From the IMG/VR virus record IMGVR_UViG_3300049927_000020, positions 1-45,052 of that record: 45,052 nucleotides of DNA; one strand, written 5' to 3'. Below the pieces are notes generated by a model, which did no database searches, was not told the origin of the DNA, and saw only the letters and a program-made list of their open reading frames with translations. The position numbers and the translations under genes are program-made. Below are positions 1-6,851 of the stretch, piece by piece. Within the stretch, counting starts at the first letter, position 1. Each line of letters begins with the position of its first letter. The stretch is from a virus.

Positions 1-98
1 TGACTGGCACGCTGGCGCAGACCGTTGAAGCCTTGGGCGTGGGCATCATCACGTTCGACGCGAACAACAGCGCGAACACGACCCGTCAAGATAACTAA
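1..98 (+). CDS. C-terminal end of the 190-aa structural-type protein (partial, repeated at window end)
   Basis: This is the last 31 codons of a gene cut by the window start, reading from base 3 to the TAA at 96-98. The 98 bases are identical to 44656-44753, the end of the complete 190-aa gene there, so this is the same locus seen twice rather than a separate gene. What follows it differs: here a glycosyltransferase gene, at the window end directly the 147-aa gene. See the full copy for the protein description. Confidence 0.9.
   Translation, partial: TGTLAQTVEALGVGIITFDANNSANTTRQDN
1..98. repeat. Terminal direct repeat, left copy (= 44656-44753)
   Basis: Exact match of 98 bases between the two ends of the window. 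A second, diverged repeat pair follows (994-1234 with 44812-45052). I infer a circular or terminally redundant assembly that closes through two different strain variants. Confidence 0.9.
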
Positions 99-111
99 GA
101 GTAGTTAAGTA

Positions 112-137
112 GGTGTGGCCTCGCAAGGGGCCTCACC
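112..137 (+). other. Conserved hairpin after the 190-aa gene
   Basis: GGTG-T-GGCC pairs with GGCC-T-CACC around an 8-base loop. There is no U-run, so it is not a classic terminator. The other variant of the locus keeps the same fold at 44765-44790 with a changed stem base (a G.U pair in place of the T-T mismatch), which supports selection for the fold. Confidence 0.6.
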
Positions 138-155
138 ATTTCCTGGAGGGGAAAT

Positions 156-722
156 ATGAAGAGTGTTGCAATTTCGTTACCGATGTACACAATGAAATCT
201 AGGTCCGTTGTGGCCTTGATCTCCGCGCTATTCAGCACGCCTGAGATCAATCTTCGACTACAAGTGGTTGAAGGTTCCTACATCCACAGCAACCGAACGC
301 AGTTGGCAAAGCTGGCCCTAGATCAGCAGATGGATTACATGTTCTTCATGGACCATGACGTAGTGTTCCCAGCCGATACCTTGTGCAGACTCCTTAGTCA
401 CAACAAGGATATCGTCTTCGGTAAATACAGCCGACGCGAGACGGAGCCTAAATCACTGGTCATGGGTCTGGATGGCAAACTTGTCACCGACTTTCCGTCT
501 GGATTGTTTCCCTGCGCGTCAGGTCCGGCAGGCTGCATGCTCATCAAGATGTCGGTCTTCGCCAACCTCCCAAAGCCGTGGTTTCATGTTGTTGTGAATG
601 ACGACGGCAGCGTGTCTGAGTCAGAGGATTCCTGGTTTTGTGCTCAAGCCCACTCCGTAGGCCTCTCTGTGTGGTGCGACCCATCTATTAAAGTTGACCA
701 CTACGGCGAGGCTGTCTATTAA
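156..722 (+). CDS. Glycosyltransferase, GT-A fold, family 2-like
   Basis: The 188-aa product looks like a compact GT-A glycosyltransferase of the type carried by many phages. It would transfer a sugar from a nucleotide-sugar donor, either to the phage's own proteins or DNA or to a host surface glycan. The N-terminal strand leads to a D-H-D motif at residues 66-68 inside a hydrophobic strand, the expected metal and donor site. A later S-E-D-S-W-F (156-161) and D-H-Y-G (181-184) match the acceptor-side acid and final His region of the family. It is short because it is only the catalytic domain. The start has a strong TGGAGGGG site. The gene is present at this end of the assembly but missing from the equivalent place at the right end, so it is an optional cargo gene. 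The family call is good; the substrate is unknown. Confidence 0.75.
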   Translation: MKSVAISLPMYTMKSRSVVALISALFSTPEINLRLQVVEGSYIHSNRTQLAKLALDQQMDYMFFMDHDVVFPADTLCRLLSHNKDIVFGKYSRRETEPKSLVMGLDGKLVTDFPSGLFPCASGPAGCMLIKMSVFANLPKPWFHVVVNDDGSVSESEDSWFCAQAHSVGLSVWCDPSIKVDHYGEAVY

Positions 723-733
723 AGGATTATAAC

Positions 734-982
734 ATGGCACATCTCGCCATTTTCATTTCAGCATTTGGTCAGCAAACCGCCGACGAGCCTCCCGTAGCGA
801 CTGGCTGGGCTATGTGGAATAACGGCTCAGTGGAATTCAACGCTGATACCATTTTGTGGACCGATGGCCCAAGCGAAATCAACCAGAAAATTAAAGCAGC
901 GGCTATCGCTGCGGCCTCTGCTGACTCGGCAATCGTTGTTGGCTACTTAGACACGGTTAGTCTGGTTGGCGCAGCAGTGTAA
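734..982 (+). CDS. Small hypothetical protein in the optional cassette
   Basis: An 82-aa protein I do not recognise. It begins 12 bases after the glycosyltransferase gene with an AAGGATTATAAC leader, so the two are probably translated from one message. It has an alternating hydrophobic N-terminus, a Trp-rich middle (WAMWNNG) and an Ala-rich helix (about residues 52-68) before a hydrophobic end. It has no Cys and no obvious catalytic motif. Like the glycosyltransferase it is absent from the equivalent locus at 44754-44811, so the two genes come and go together. A virion or tail accessory role is only inferred from its neighbours. Confidence 0.6.
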   Translation: MAHLAIFISAFGQQTADEPPVATGWAMWNNGSVEFNADTILWTDGPSEINQKIKAAAIAAASADSAIVVGYLDTVSLVGAAV

Positions 983-993
983 GGAACTATACC

Positions 994-1234
994 ATGGCAC
1001 AATTCGGAAGACCTTCCGTCGATACTCTCCGGGACAACTGGGTGGAAGACGACGGCACGACCACAGACATTTTCGATCAGATTGATGAGTCCGTCGCAGA
1101 CGATGCAGACTACATCAAGACCCAACTCTCACCCTCTTCAGACGTGTATGTCACCAAGCTGACCACGTTGGAAGATCCCATCTCTTCGTCAGGCCACACC
1201 GTCCGCTTCCGCTACCGCAAGGATGCGACGGGCG
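994..1234. repeat. Diverged terminal repeat, left copy (= 44812-45052)
   Basis: 241 bases aligned without gaps to the right end of the window. I count 14 differences in roughly the first 140 bases and none in the last ~118. Together with the missing cassette 138-993, this means the two ends come from different variants of the same locus. Confidence 0.9.
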
Positions 1235-1437
1235 GGGACGCTCTGGACTTACTCACGGAGCTTCGCCAGGGCTACACGAACGAGGGATCACAGGGCACGC
1301 TCATCGCTTCTCAAAACAACACCGACATTCTCGGCTCAGGATGGGTTGACGGTACGTTCACCCTCTCCGGTGGCGAAGCGGATTCCATCTCTGACTACAC
1401 GGACCTCTATCTCCGATTCGTAGCAAATAAACCGTAA
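994..1437 (+). CDS. Hypothetical virion-type protein, 147 aa
   Basis: I do not recognise the family. It is acidic at the N-terminus (WVEDDG, DESVADDADY), with beta-type sequence after residue 45 and a C-terminal strand ending LRFVANKP. Two spaced blocks, T-K-L-T-T-L-E-D-P and H-T-V-R-F-R-Y-R-K-D, suggest a small beta-sandwich. The first 80 codons recur at the right end of the window (44812-45052), with 14 base changes confined to the first ~140 bases. The changes are mostly conservative at protein level (L to T, V to T, S to T), as expected of a protein under selection. It sits in a run of likely surface or tail genes between portal and scaffold; function unknown. Confidence 0.75.
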   Translation: MAQFGRPSVDTLRDNWVEDDGTTTDIFDQIDESVADDADYIKTQLSPSSDVYVTKLTTLEDPISSSGHTVRFRYRKDATGGDALDLLTELRQGYTNEGSQGTLIASQNNTDILGSGWVDGTFTLSGGEADSISDYTDLYLRFVANKP

Positions 1438-1455
1438 GAAGGGAGTCAGTAGACT

Positions 1456-2289
1456 ATGTTAGTTCTGACTCTCACGACGGACAGCATCGAAGTTATCACA
1501 AGTTCCGGTGCAGACATTGCAGTGGTTGCGAACTACATCGACAGGGATCAGACCAGTGGAGACGTAGGCTTGGCCGATAGGAAAGTCTCTAAACCACTCA
1601 CTGCGACGACCACAACCATTGTATCCGCTCCATCTGGAAGTCCCGCTACTACTCGAAATGTGAAGTCCATTTTCATGAGGAACTTGGATACCACTCTCTC
1701 GAACGATCTGACGATTCAACTCAACGCCAACAGTGTGCTGTACGAATTATACAAGTGCACGCTACTGGCGGGAGAATCGTTGCAGTACGTGGATGGTGTT
1801 GGGTTTTTCAAATTCACCGACACGACACGCAACGATATAACACGAGTTGTGTCACCTAGCGATTCAGTTCACGCAACAGCGGCAACCTTTGCCGACATTA
1901 CCGGCCTGACGTGCCCCATGCTGTCTGGGGTCTCGTATTCATTCTTGGCCCACCTATTCCATATCAGCAACGCTACGACGACCGGCGCTCAGTTTGGGGT
2001 GAACATTGGTGCTGCTCCGACAACTCTCCGTGTTGCGACCATTGATACCGTGACTGGAAGTACAACTGCTTCTGTCCACTCCGCTGGTTCTGTCACCGCC
2101 CGAGACACGGCTATAACCGCACAAACAACTGGTTCCGCAGCCGTGACCTTAGCCATCATCTCTGGGGAAATCACGCCAAGTGCTGACGGCACATTCGCCA
2201 TGCGTGCTACTTCAGAAGTCACTGTTGCAGCAGGTCTAACCGTCAAGGTTGGTTCGTGGCTGCGCGTGTGGAAAAACGTCAACGCATAA
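1456..2289 (+). CDS. Beta-rich virion-type protein, paralog A
   Basis: The 277-aa product shares its N-terminal ~125 residues with the next gene. Common blocks are the start (ML-L--TTD-I--IT), D-R-----G-VGL-DR, T-A-T-T-T-T-I-V and N-A-N--LYELY. The N-terminal half looks like a small beta-domain. After residue 130 comes a Thr/Ser/Ala-rich domain ending in GSWLRVWKNV. Proteins built this way (constant N-domain, variable C-domain) are common in phage fibers and head decorations. I infer a virion attachment domain plus a variable exposed domain, but I recognise no named family. The leader GAAGGGAGTCAGTAGACT gives a fair ribosome site. Confidence 0.8.
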   Translation: MLVLTLTTDSIEVITSSGADIAVVANYIDRDQTSGDVGLADRKVSKPLTATTTTIVSAPSGSPATTRNVKSIFMRNLDTTLSNDLTIQLNANSVLYELYKCTLLAGESLQYVDGVGFFKFTDTTRNDITRVVSPSDSVHATAATFADITGLTCPMLSGVSYSFLAHLFHISNATTTGAQFGVNIGAAPTTLRVATIDTVTGSTTASVHSAGSVTARDTAITAQTTGSAAVTLAIISGEITPSADGTFAMRATSEVTVAAGLTVKVGSWLRVWKNVNA

Positions 2290-2299
2290 GGGAGATCGT

Positions 2300-3139
2300 A
2301 TGCTTATTCTTAATGCTACGACCGATACGATTTCCCTTATTACCAAGCAAGCATGCGATCTAGATATCACCACACATTTTACTGATAGAAATAAAAGTAC
2401 TGGCGTAGTCGGCCTTTCAGATCGACAACTCGCACATCCAACCACGGCCACCACTACGACTATTGTGGCAGCTCCTGGAGGTTCGGATGTGCGGCGAGTC
2501 CAGTCCATCACAGTTCGAAATGCGCACGCTACTGATAGCGTGGATATCATCATCCAGTATAATGCTAACGGAACCCTGTACGAACTCTACAATACACGCT
2601 TGGCGTTTGGAGATGTCGCCTCCTTTCGCGAAAAAACAGGTTTTGGGCTCTACTGCCTGAATCCTAAAATGTCTGCCACGTTTGTTGCAAAAGAACTCTT
2701 TGCCGGAGATTTAGCGACTGTAACCTCGACGGCATCCGGTGTGGCTCCAGTCTGGAAATTTGAAGTTCCGCCCCATACTGCTACCAAGAAATTTTGTTGG
2801 GAGGCGTACATTTACGTCTCGTCGGCCACCACGACAACGGGCGGACAATTTGGCATTGGCCCAGTATTGAGTGTGCAGCAATCCGGTGGTATCGGAACCG
2901 CTGTTGTCGGCGTAACTACGTCCACTCTAATGAGTGCCTGTAGTCCCGCCAGCTCACCAACGGCTTCGTTGGCTTCTGGAACTTCGCCTACAACGCCGGG
3001 ACTTCAGATTTTGACTGGCTATTTTGAACTAGCTGCTAACTCCAGTCCTGTGGCCGTAATCTTTAGTTTTAACTCGGAAGTGGCCGCAAGCTCTGTCACT
3101 TTGCTTGACGGGTCGTCCTTATGTGTCTGGGAAGTGTAG
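2300..3139 (+). CDS. Beta-rich virion-type protein, paralog B
   Basis: The 279-aa protein is a clear paralog of the gene before it: the same start (MLILNATTDTISLIT), the same D-R-N--TG-VGLSDR and YELY blocks, then a different C-terminal domain. I chose ATG 2300, eight bases after GGGAG, because it lines up with the start of the paralog. An in-frame upstream GTG at 2249 lies inside the preceding gene. The C-domain contains VSSATTTTGGQFGI, close to ISNATTTGAQFGV in paralog A, so the two share a second-domain fold as well, only more diverged. It ends S-L-C-V-W-E-V, matching the Trp-containing end of A. Function unknown; a tandem duplication followed by divergence is the simplest origin. Confidence 0.8.
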   Translation: MLILNATTDTISLITKQACDLDITTHFTDRNKSTGVVGLSDRQLAHPTTATTTTIVAAPGGSDVRRVQSITVRNAHATDSVDIIIQYNANGTLYELYNTRLAFGDVASFREKTGFGLYCLNPKMSATFVAKELFAGDLATVTSTASGVAPVWKFEVPPHTATKKFCWEAYIYVSSATTTTGGQFGIGPVLSVQQSGGIGTAVVGVTTSTLMSACSPASSPTASLASGTSPTTPGLQILTGYFELAANSSPVAVIFSFNSEVAASSVTLLDGSSLCVWEV

Positions 3140-3146
3140 GTAAACC

Positions 3147-3920
3147 ATGTCCGATGGATGGTTTGATCCAATAGTCAGACCAGCCGACTGGTTTGGCGAC
3201 ACTGACTCCGATATATGGTGGGACGACGATATGCTTGATGGAGGGATAGACCCTTCAAGACTTGTGCAAATCTCGTTTTCAGAGTTCCAAATCCCTCTCG
3301 TCCCACACCTGGCAAAGATTTCCTTTGCCGAGTTTCAGATCCCACTCGCACCGCGCAAGGCGAAAATATCGTTCACGGAATTCCAGGTTCCCAATGCTCA
3401 ACGCAAGGTTGAGGTCTCATTCAGTGAGCTGCAAATTCCGCTAGCTCCTCGACGTGCAGAGATTTCCTTTACGGAGCTGGAAGTTCCTATCCACGACCGT
3501 TTAGTCAAGGTCTCATTCTCCGAGTTGGAAGTACCGATCCACGACAGGCTGGCTAAGATCAGCTTCGCCGAGGTCGAAGTTCCAATTCACGACCGGCGTG
3601 CGGAGATTTCATTCACTGAGTTGGAGATTCCAAACACTCCAACATTTGTGAAACTCTCCTTTGCCGAATTTGAAATTCCGTCCATCGAACGACTTGCTCA
3701 AGTCTCGTTCACGGAACTCCAGATTCCCAATGCTCCTCGACGAGCAGAGGTTTCGTTCACTGAACTCGAAGTTCCAATCCGACAACGCTTGGCTCAGGTC
3801 TCCTTTGCCGAACTCGAAACACTCAGCCCACCGCCTGTGGTCACTCACATGACGACGTTGAAGCTGTTGCGAACCGTGCATAGAGCCTACATCTCCCATG
3901 CGGAGTTAGAAGTCCCATAA
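3147..3920 (+). CDS. 16-residue tandem-repeat protein
   Basis: The 257-aa protein has a 38-residue acidic, Trp-rich head (WFDPIV..WFGD..IWWDDD) followed by 12 in-register repeats of 16 residues (residues 39-230). The consensus is (L/R)A-x-(I/V)SF(T/A/S)E(L/F)(E/Q)(I/V)P-x-x-x-R. One degenerate unit ends the protein after a 15-residue spacer (TLKLLRTV). Alternating hydrophobic and polar residues followed by Pro suggest one beta-strand plus a turn per unit. The protein could be an extended solenoid or a chain of strands that add to a partner. The start follows GTAGGTAAACC, seven bases after the previous stop. Location among virion genes suggests a structural or host-contact role. I do not recognise a named family. 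Confidence 0.85.
   Translation: MSDGWFDPIVRPADWFGDTDSDIWWDDDMLDGGIDPSRLVQISFSEFQIPLVPHLAKISFAEFQIPLAPRKAKISFTEFQVPNAQRKVEVSFSELQIPLAPRRAEISFTELEVPIHDRLVKVSFSELEVPIHDRLAKISFAEVEVPIHDRRAEISFTELEIPNTPTFVKLSFAEFEIPSIERLAQVSFTELQIPNAPRRAEVSFTELEVPIRQRLAQVSFAELETLSPPPVVTHMTTLKLLRTVHRAYISHAELEVP
3261..3836 (+). repeat. Twelve 48-bp coding repeats
   Basis: Each unit codes for 16 residues with the core S-F-x-E-x-x-(I/V)-P. The DNA of the units differs more than the protein (several Ser, Leu and Glu codons are used), so the array is old or selected at the protein level rather than freshly duplicated. Confidence 0.9.
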
Positions 3921-3961
3921 CATTAACCAGAGCTGTCCTCAGCGACAGCGGAGGGGTTTTA

Positions 3962-4870
3962 ATGGCTAATGAACAAGTAGCACCGGCAGCAGGGGCAGCT
4001 CCAGTAGTGGAAGCTCCTGCTGCCGGTGCTGAACCGTTACGTGTTGATACGAATGTGGGTTCCCCGAATCCCGCTGGCGCGGGGGAACGCTCCGCTCCTC
4101 TCATGGCTCGCCCAGATTGGGTACCCGAGAAGTTCTTCAAGGATGGCATCATCGACTACAAGGGCATCGCCACTTCCTATGGTGAGTTGGAGAAGTCCAA
4201 GTCCAAAACGGTAGACCCAAAGGCCGGGGAGCCAACTCCCAAGGCCGAGTCTAAAGTCGAAGACAAACCAATCTCCGTCAGTGTTCCTGGTATTGAACAA
4301 GCCCGTGTGGACGCCTACTCCGCAGAGATCATGAAGGACGGGAAACTGTCCGACGCATCCTACGCAGAGCTGGCGGGAAAAGGCTACGGTAAAGCTACAG
4401 TAGACGTGTATCTCGCAGGGCTCACCCGCGATGCTGCCGTCTCGCAGGCCGTGACCGACTCGCAAGTCGCTGCTACGCATATCAAGGAGATCACGGACGG
4501 TATTGGAGGACAATCTGCGTTGACAGAGATGTTGACGTGGGCGAAGTCCAATCTCAGTGAAGCGGACCTGAAAGTCTACAACGACTCAGTGTCCTCGAAC
4601 GATCCAGCCAAGGTAAAGATGGCCGTCAATGGCTTGCATCACACCTTCACAGAGCTGCATGGAAAGTCCCCTAACTATCTGGAAGGGGAACGCTTGCAGA
4701 ACACTCCTGGTGGGGTTGCCCCATACGAATCGGAAGATGCCGTGACGAAGGACATAGCGACATGGGATTACAAGAACAACCAGGAGTTCCGCGATAAAGT
4801 CGCAGCTCGCCTGCGCGTATCTCCTAACGTATTCGCCCGCAGCAGAGATACCACGAAAGTTCAAAGATAA
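3962..4870 (+). CDS. Capsid scaffolding protein (T7 gp9-like)
   Basis: The 302-aa protein matches the T7 gp9 class in position, size (gp9 is 307 aa) and design. The N-terminus is low-complexity and Ala/Pro-rich. A conserved W-V-P-E-K-F-F-K-D-G-x-I-D-Y-K motif follows at about residue 50. The middle is acidic and helical, and a basic C-terminus (ARLRVSPNVFARSRD) should bind the capsid shell. Scaffolds of this family guide assembly of the prohead from major capsid protein and leave before DNA fills it. The start follows a small hairpin (GCTGTC/GACAGC, 3932-3949) and a GGAGGGG site. It lies upstream of the capsid gene as expected, but a holin gene separates the two. Confidence 0.9.
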   Translation: MANEQVAPAAGAAPVVEAPAAGAEPLRVDTNVGSPNPAGAGERSAPLMARPDWVPEKFFKDGIIDYKGIATSYGELEKSKSKTVDPKAGEPTPKAESKVEDKPISVSVPGIEQARVDAYSAEIMKDGKLSDASYAELAGKGYGKATVDVYLAGLTRDAAVSQAVTDSQVAATHIKEITDGIGGQSALTEMLTWAKSNLSEADLKVYNDSVSSNDPAKVKMAVNGLHHTFTELHGKSPNYLEGERLQNTPGGVAPYESEDAVTKDIATWDYKNNQEFRDKVAARLRVSPNVFARSRDTTKVQR

Positions 4871-5019
4871 GGCAGAGGCCCCTCGAAAGAGTATAGACCT
4901 CGCCTGAAACCGGAAGGCTCCCATGCCCCTCCCATGGGGGCCAACCGTGTCTCCCACACTTCTAACGTATCCTGACGCACCACTGGCTGCTCCCTATCTG
5001 GATACGGGTGAGTTTCACT

Positions 5020-5145
5020 ATGCTTGGTCCAGACATAACACAACTTATTCAGTGGATCGACGAAGACGCAGAGGACGACATCAAATGTGGAATCCATTCT
5101 CAGACGCCACAAAAGGCGCAGTCGAAGGCCTTGGTGAAGCGGTAA
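5020..5145 (+). CDS. Possible 41-aa acidic protein overlapping the holin start
   Basis: A short reading frame begins at ATG 5020 behind GGGTGAG and ends at 5145, overlapping the holin gene by 61 bases in another frame. The first half (Q-L-I-Q-W-I-D-E-D-A-E-D-D-I-K) looks like a real amphipathic acidic helix; the second half is Lys/Gln-rich and may simply be the shadow of the holin. It could be a small regulator such as an antiholin-type peptide, or a leader peptide that couples translation. I cannot tell it from chance with confidence. Confidence 0.3.
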   Translation: MLGPDITQLIQWIDEDAEDDIKCGIHSQTPQKAQSKALVKR

Positions 5146-5474
5146 AGGCCGCTGTTGGCGCATTCAAGGCCGACCCGACCAAGACCCTCGAACTTCAAGC
5201 GACTATTGAAGCGGCTACGCTCAAGTGTGTTGGCGAATCGCTCAACGCCGTCAACGCCACCATGCAAGCGGAAGCTAAGAGCGAGCATTGGCTACAGTGG
5301 TCCTGGCGACCATTCTTCGGGATAACTGCCTGTGCGATCCTAATCAACAATTATATCCTCCTGCCGTATCTGAAACTGGTCGGTGTGGTGCCTATCGAGG
5401 TGCCCTCTGAAGTCTGGCTCATGATCATGGCAGTCCTCGGAGTCGCCGCCTACACACGCGGGCGCGATAAGTAA
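5085..5474 (+). CDS. Holin, GTA-type (PF11351-like)
   Basis: I take ATG 5085 (MWNPFSDATKG), with GAGG about ten bases upstream; the longer frame from 4923 adds an unlikely proline- and arginine-rich head. The 129-aa product has an amphipathic helix (residues ~8-50, Ala-rich) and then the signature W-R-P-F-F-G. Two membrane helices follow (about 78-100 and 106-124), with a short charged tail R-G-R-D-K. This layout matches the 'holin of 3TMs' family used by gene transfer agents and many phages. The protein would form the inner-membrane lesion that releases the amidase. A holin between scaffold and capsid genes is not the T7 position (gp17.5); a second candidate sits there at 18659. Confidence 0.75.
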   Translation: MWNPFSDATKGAVEGLGEAVKAAVGAFKADPTKTLELQATIEAATLKCVGESLNAVNATMQAEAKSEHWLQWSWRPFFGITACAILINNYILLPYLKLVGVVPIEVPSEVWLMIMAVLGVAAYTRGRDK

Positions 5475-5534
5475 GTCCCTAGGCCCTCCCTCGCACGGCG
5501 AAAGCCAGACACGAGATTAGAGGCCCTAGGCACT

Positions 5535-5693
5535 CCCCGCCTCAACGTGGGGCGCCCGCCTGTGAGCGAATCACAGGCTCTACTTCGCACGGTTGAACAT
5601 CGTGCGATTCATGTAGACCTTCCTCCCTCATCTTCAGACTTGGCCCGCTACGGCGGACAACCCTGTAGTAGAGATAGGCCGGTTGTCGAGTCT
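5535..5693 (+). promoter_or_regulatory. Structured 5' leader of the capsid gene
   Basis: The 257 bases between holin and capsid genes hold no ORF but a chain of hairpins: CCCC/GGGG (5535-5552), GCCTGTGA/TCACAGGC with a GCGAA loop (5558-5578), TCGCACG/CGTGCGA (5585-5607), and a two-part stem AGACT + ACAACC / GGTTGT + AGTCT (5636-5693). CCCTAGGC is also repeated at 5477 and 5524. I infer an RNA that stabilises the capsid message or is a processing site. I see no copy of the candidate phage promoter here. Confidence 0.55.
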
Positions 5694-5731
5694 ACGTATT
5701 TTTCACTCCTCATTCCTCAATAGGTCTAAAC

Positions 5732-6712
5732 ATGTCCGACGCGACAGTTTCCCGTTTGGGGCAGCTCGACGGTTCAGGGTCTACACTGACTCAGAACACC
5801 GCACTGTTCCTGAAGGTATTCTCGGGCGAAGTCCTCGAAGCCTTCAAAGAAGTCAACGTAGCGATGGAACGCTCGCTTGTCCGCACCATCTCCAGCGGAA
5901 AGTCTGCTCAGTTCCCCGCCACCTGGAAAGCGGCTGCTCACTACCACACTCCCGGTGCGGAGATCGTGGGCCAAGTGATCAAGCACAACGAACGAATCAT
6001 CAACATCGACGCGCTCTTGCTCGCGGATGCCTTCATCGCCAGCATCGACGAAGCGATGAACCACTATGACGTTCGCGCTCCCTACAAGAACCAGCTCGGC
6101 TATGCGCTTTCGAACACCGCTGACAAGTTCTTGCTCCAACTCATGGTCCTTGCAGCTCGCGCCAGCGCCACGGTCTCAGGTGGAGACGGCGGAAGCGAAC
6201 TGACGAACAGCGACTATGACACTTCCGCCAACACGCTCGTCACCGGGATCTTCGATTCGGCGACAGCCTTGGACGAGAAGTCCGTACCTGACGATGGCCA
6301 GCGCAGCGGATTCTTCTCCTCAGAGTCCTACCACATGCTGATCCAATCGGATCGTGCAGTGAACCGTGACTGGAACGCGCAGGAGTCAAACGGCTCCTAC
6401 AAGAGCGGGAAGATCATGGAAGTCAGTGGCATCCAGATCGTGAAATCAAATCACGTTCCAAGCACTGACCTCAGCGCCATCACTGTTCCGTTGGTGACTG
6501 ACACGAATACCAACAACACCTACGAAGGAGACTTCTCCAACACCGTAGGCGTTGTGACGCACAAGACAGCGGTTGGTACCGTGAAGCTCCTCGATGTCGC
6601 CTTCGAAATGGAATACGACATCCGCAGACAGGGCACGCTCATGGTTGCGAAGATGGCAGTAGGCCACGGCATCCTGCGTCCTGAGTGCGCAGTCGAGCTG
6701 AACGTCGCGTAA
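5732..6712 (+). CDS. Major capsid protein (T7 gp10A-like)
   Basis: The 326-aa protein is the HK97-fold shell subunit of T7-like phages (T7 gp10A is 345 aa). Recognisable family stretches are the N-arm followed by A-L-F-L-K-V-F-S-G-E-V-L-x-A-F, R-T-I-S-S-G-K-S-A-Q-F-P, the axial region D-D-G-Q-R-S-G-F-F-S, and the C-terminal L-M-V-A-K-M-A-V-G-H-G-I-L-R-P-E. The gene has a long structured leader and is followed at once by a hairpin, a branched RNA element and a strong terminator. That resembles T7, where the main late terminator follows gene 10. I see no sign of the slippery site used by T7 to make a 10B form. Confidence 0.95.
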   Translation: MSDATVSRLGQLDGSGSTLTQNTALFLKVFSGEVLEAFKEVNVAMERSLVRTISSGKSAQFPATWKAAAHYHTPGAEIVGQVIKHNERIINIDALLLADAFIASIDEAMNHYDVRAPYKNQLGYALSNTADKFLLQLMVLAARASATVSGGDGGSELTNSDYDTSANTLVTGIFDSATALDEKSVPDDGQRSGFFSSESYHMLIQSDRAVNRDWNAQESNGSYKSGKIMEVSGIQIVKSNHVPSTDLSAITVPLVTDTNTNNTYEGDFSNTVGVVTHKTAVGTVKLLDVAFEMEYDIRRQGTLMVAKMAVGHGILRPECAVELNVA

Positions 6713-6716
6713 TACT

Positions 6717-6754
6717 GTTTACAGGATAAATTCGAACAGATTTATACTGTAAAC
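6717..6754 (+). other. AT-rich hairpin after the capsid gene
   Basis: GTTTACAG and ATAAAT pair with ATTTAT and CTGTAAAC (8 + 6 bp with one mismatch, loop of 8). It starts five bases after the stop codon and has no U-run, so it is more likely a 3'-end stabiliser or nuclease processing site than a terminator. Confidence 0.6.
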
Positions 6755-6761
6755 GATATGG

Positions 6762-6851
6762 ACTGAGTGTGATGTCCTTGCCAGTGAGTGCACCACTCCT
6801 AAAGCAAGGACCAGTTAACGGTTCGCTACCGACACGACTACATCACTCAGT
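6762..6851 (+). ncRNA. Three-way-junction RNA element
   Basis: A closing stem of 12 bp (ACTGAGTG + ATGT with ACAT + CACTCAGT, two-base bulge) encloses two arms. One arm is CCTTGC/GCAAGG with an inner GAGTG/CACTC; the other is CGGT/ACCG. The region has no ORF and lies between the capsid stop and a strong terminator. It is not a tRNA: arm lengths, anticodon arm and CCA end do not fit. I infer a small structured RNA or 3'UTR element cut from the abundant capsid message. Confidence 0.5.

Noticed and set aside
3261-3836. Regular 48-bp repeats as a possible CRISPR array
   Set aside because: The units run head to tail without spacers, are in frame inside one gene, and are conserved at protein rather than DNA level.
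4923-5084. Longer N-terminus for the holin
   Set aside because: The added part is Pro/Arg-rich without family match; ATG 5085 gives the expected holin length.
5732-6712. Programmed frameshift to a longer capsid form, as in T7 10A/10B
   Set aside because: I found no slippery run near the stop and no continuing capsid-like frame; the following bases form hairpins.
6762-6851. tRNA-like element after the capsid gene
   Set aside because: A GGTTCG stretch and a closing stem resemble tRNA parts, but arm sizes, anticodon arm and CCA end do not fit.
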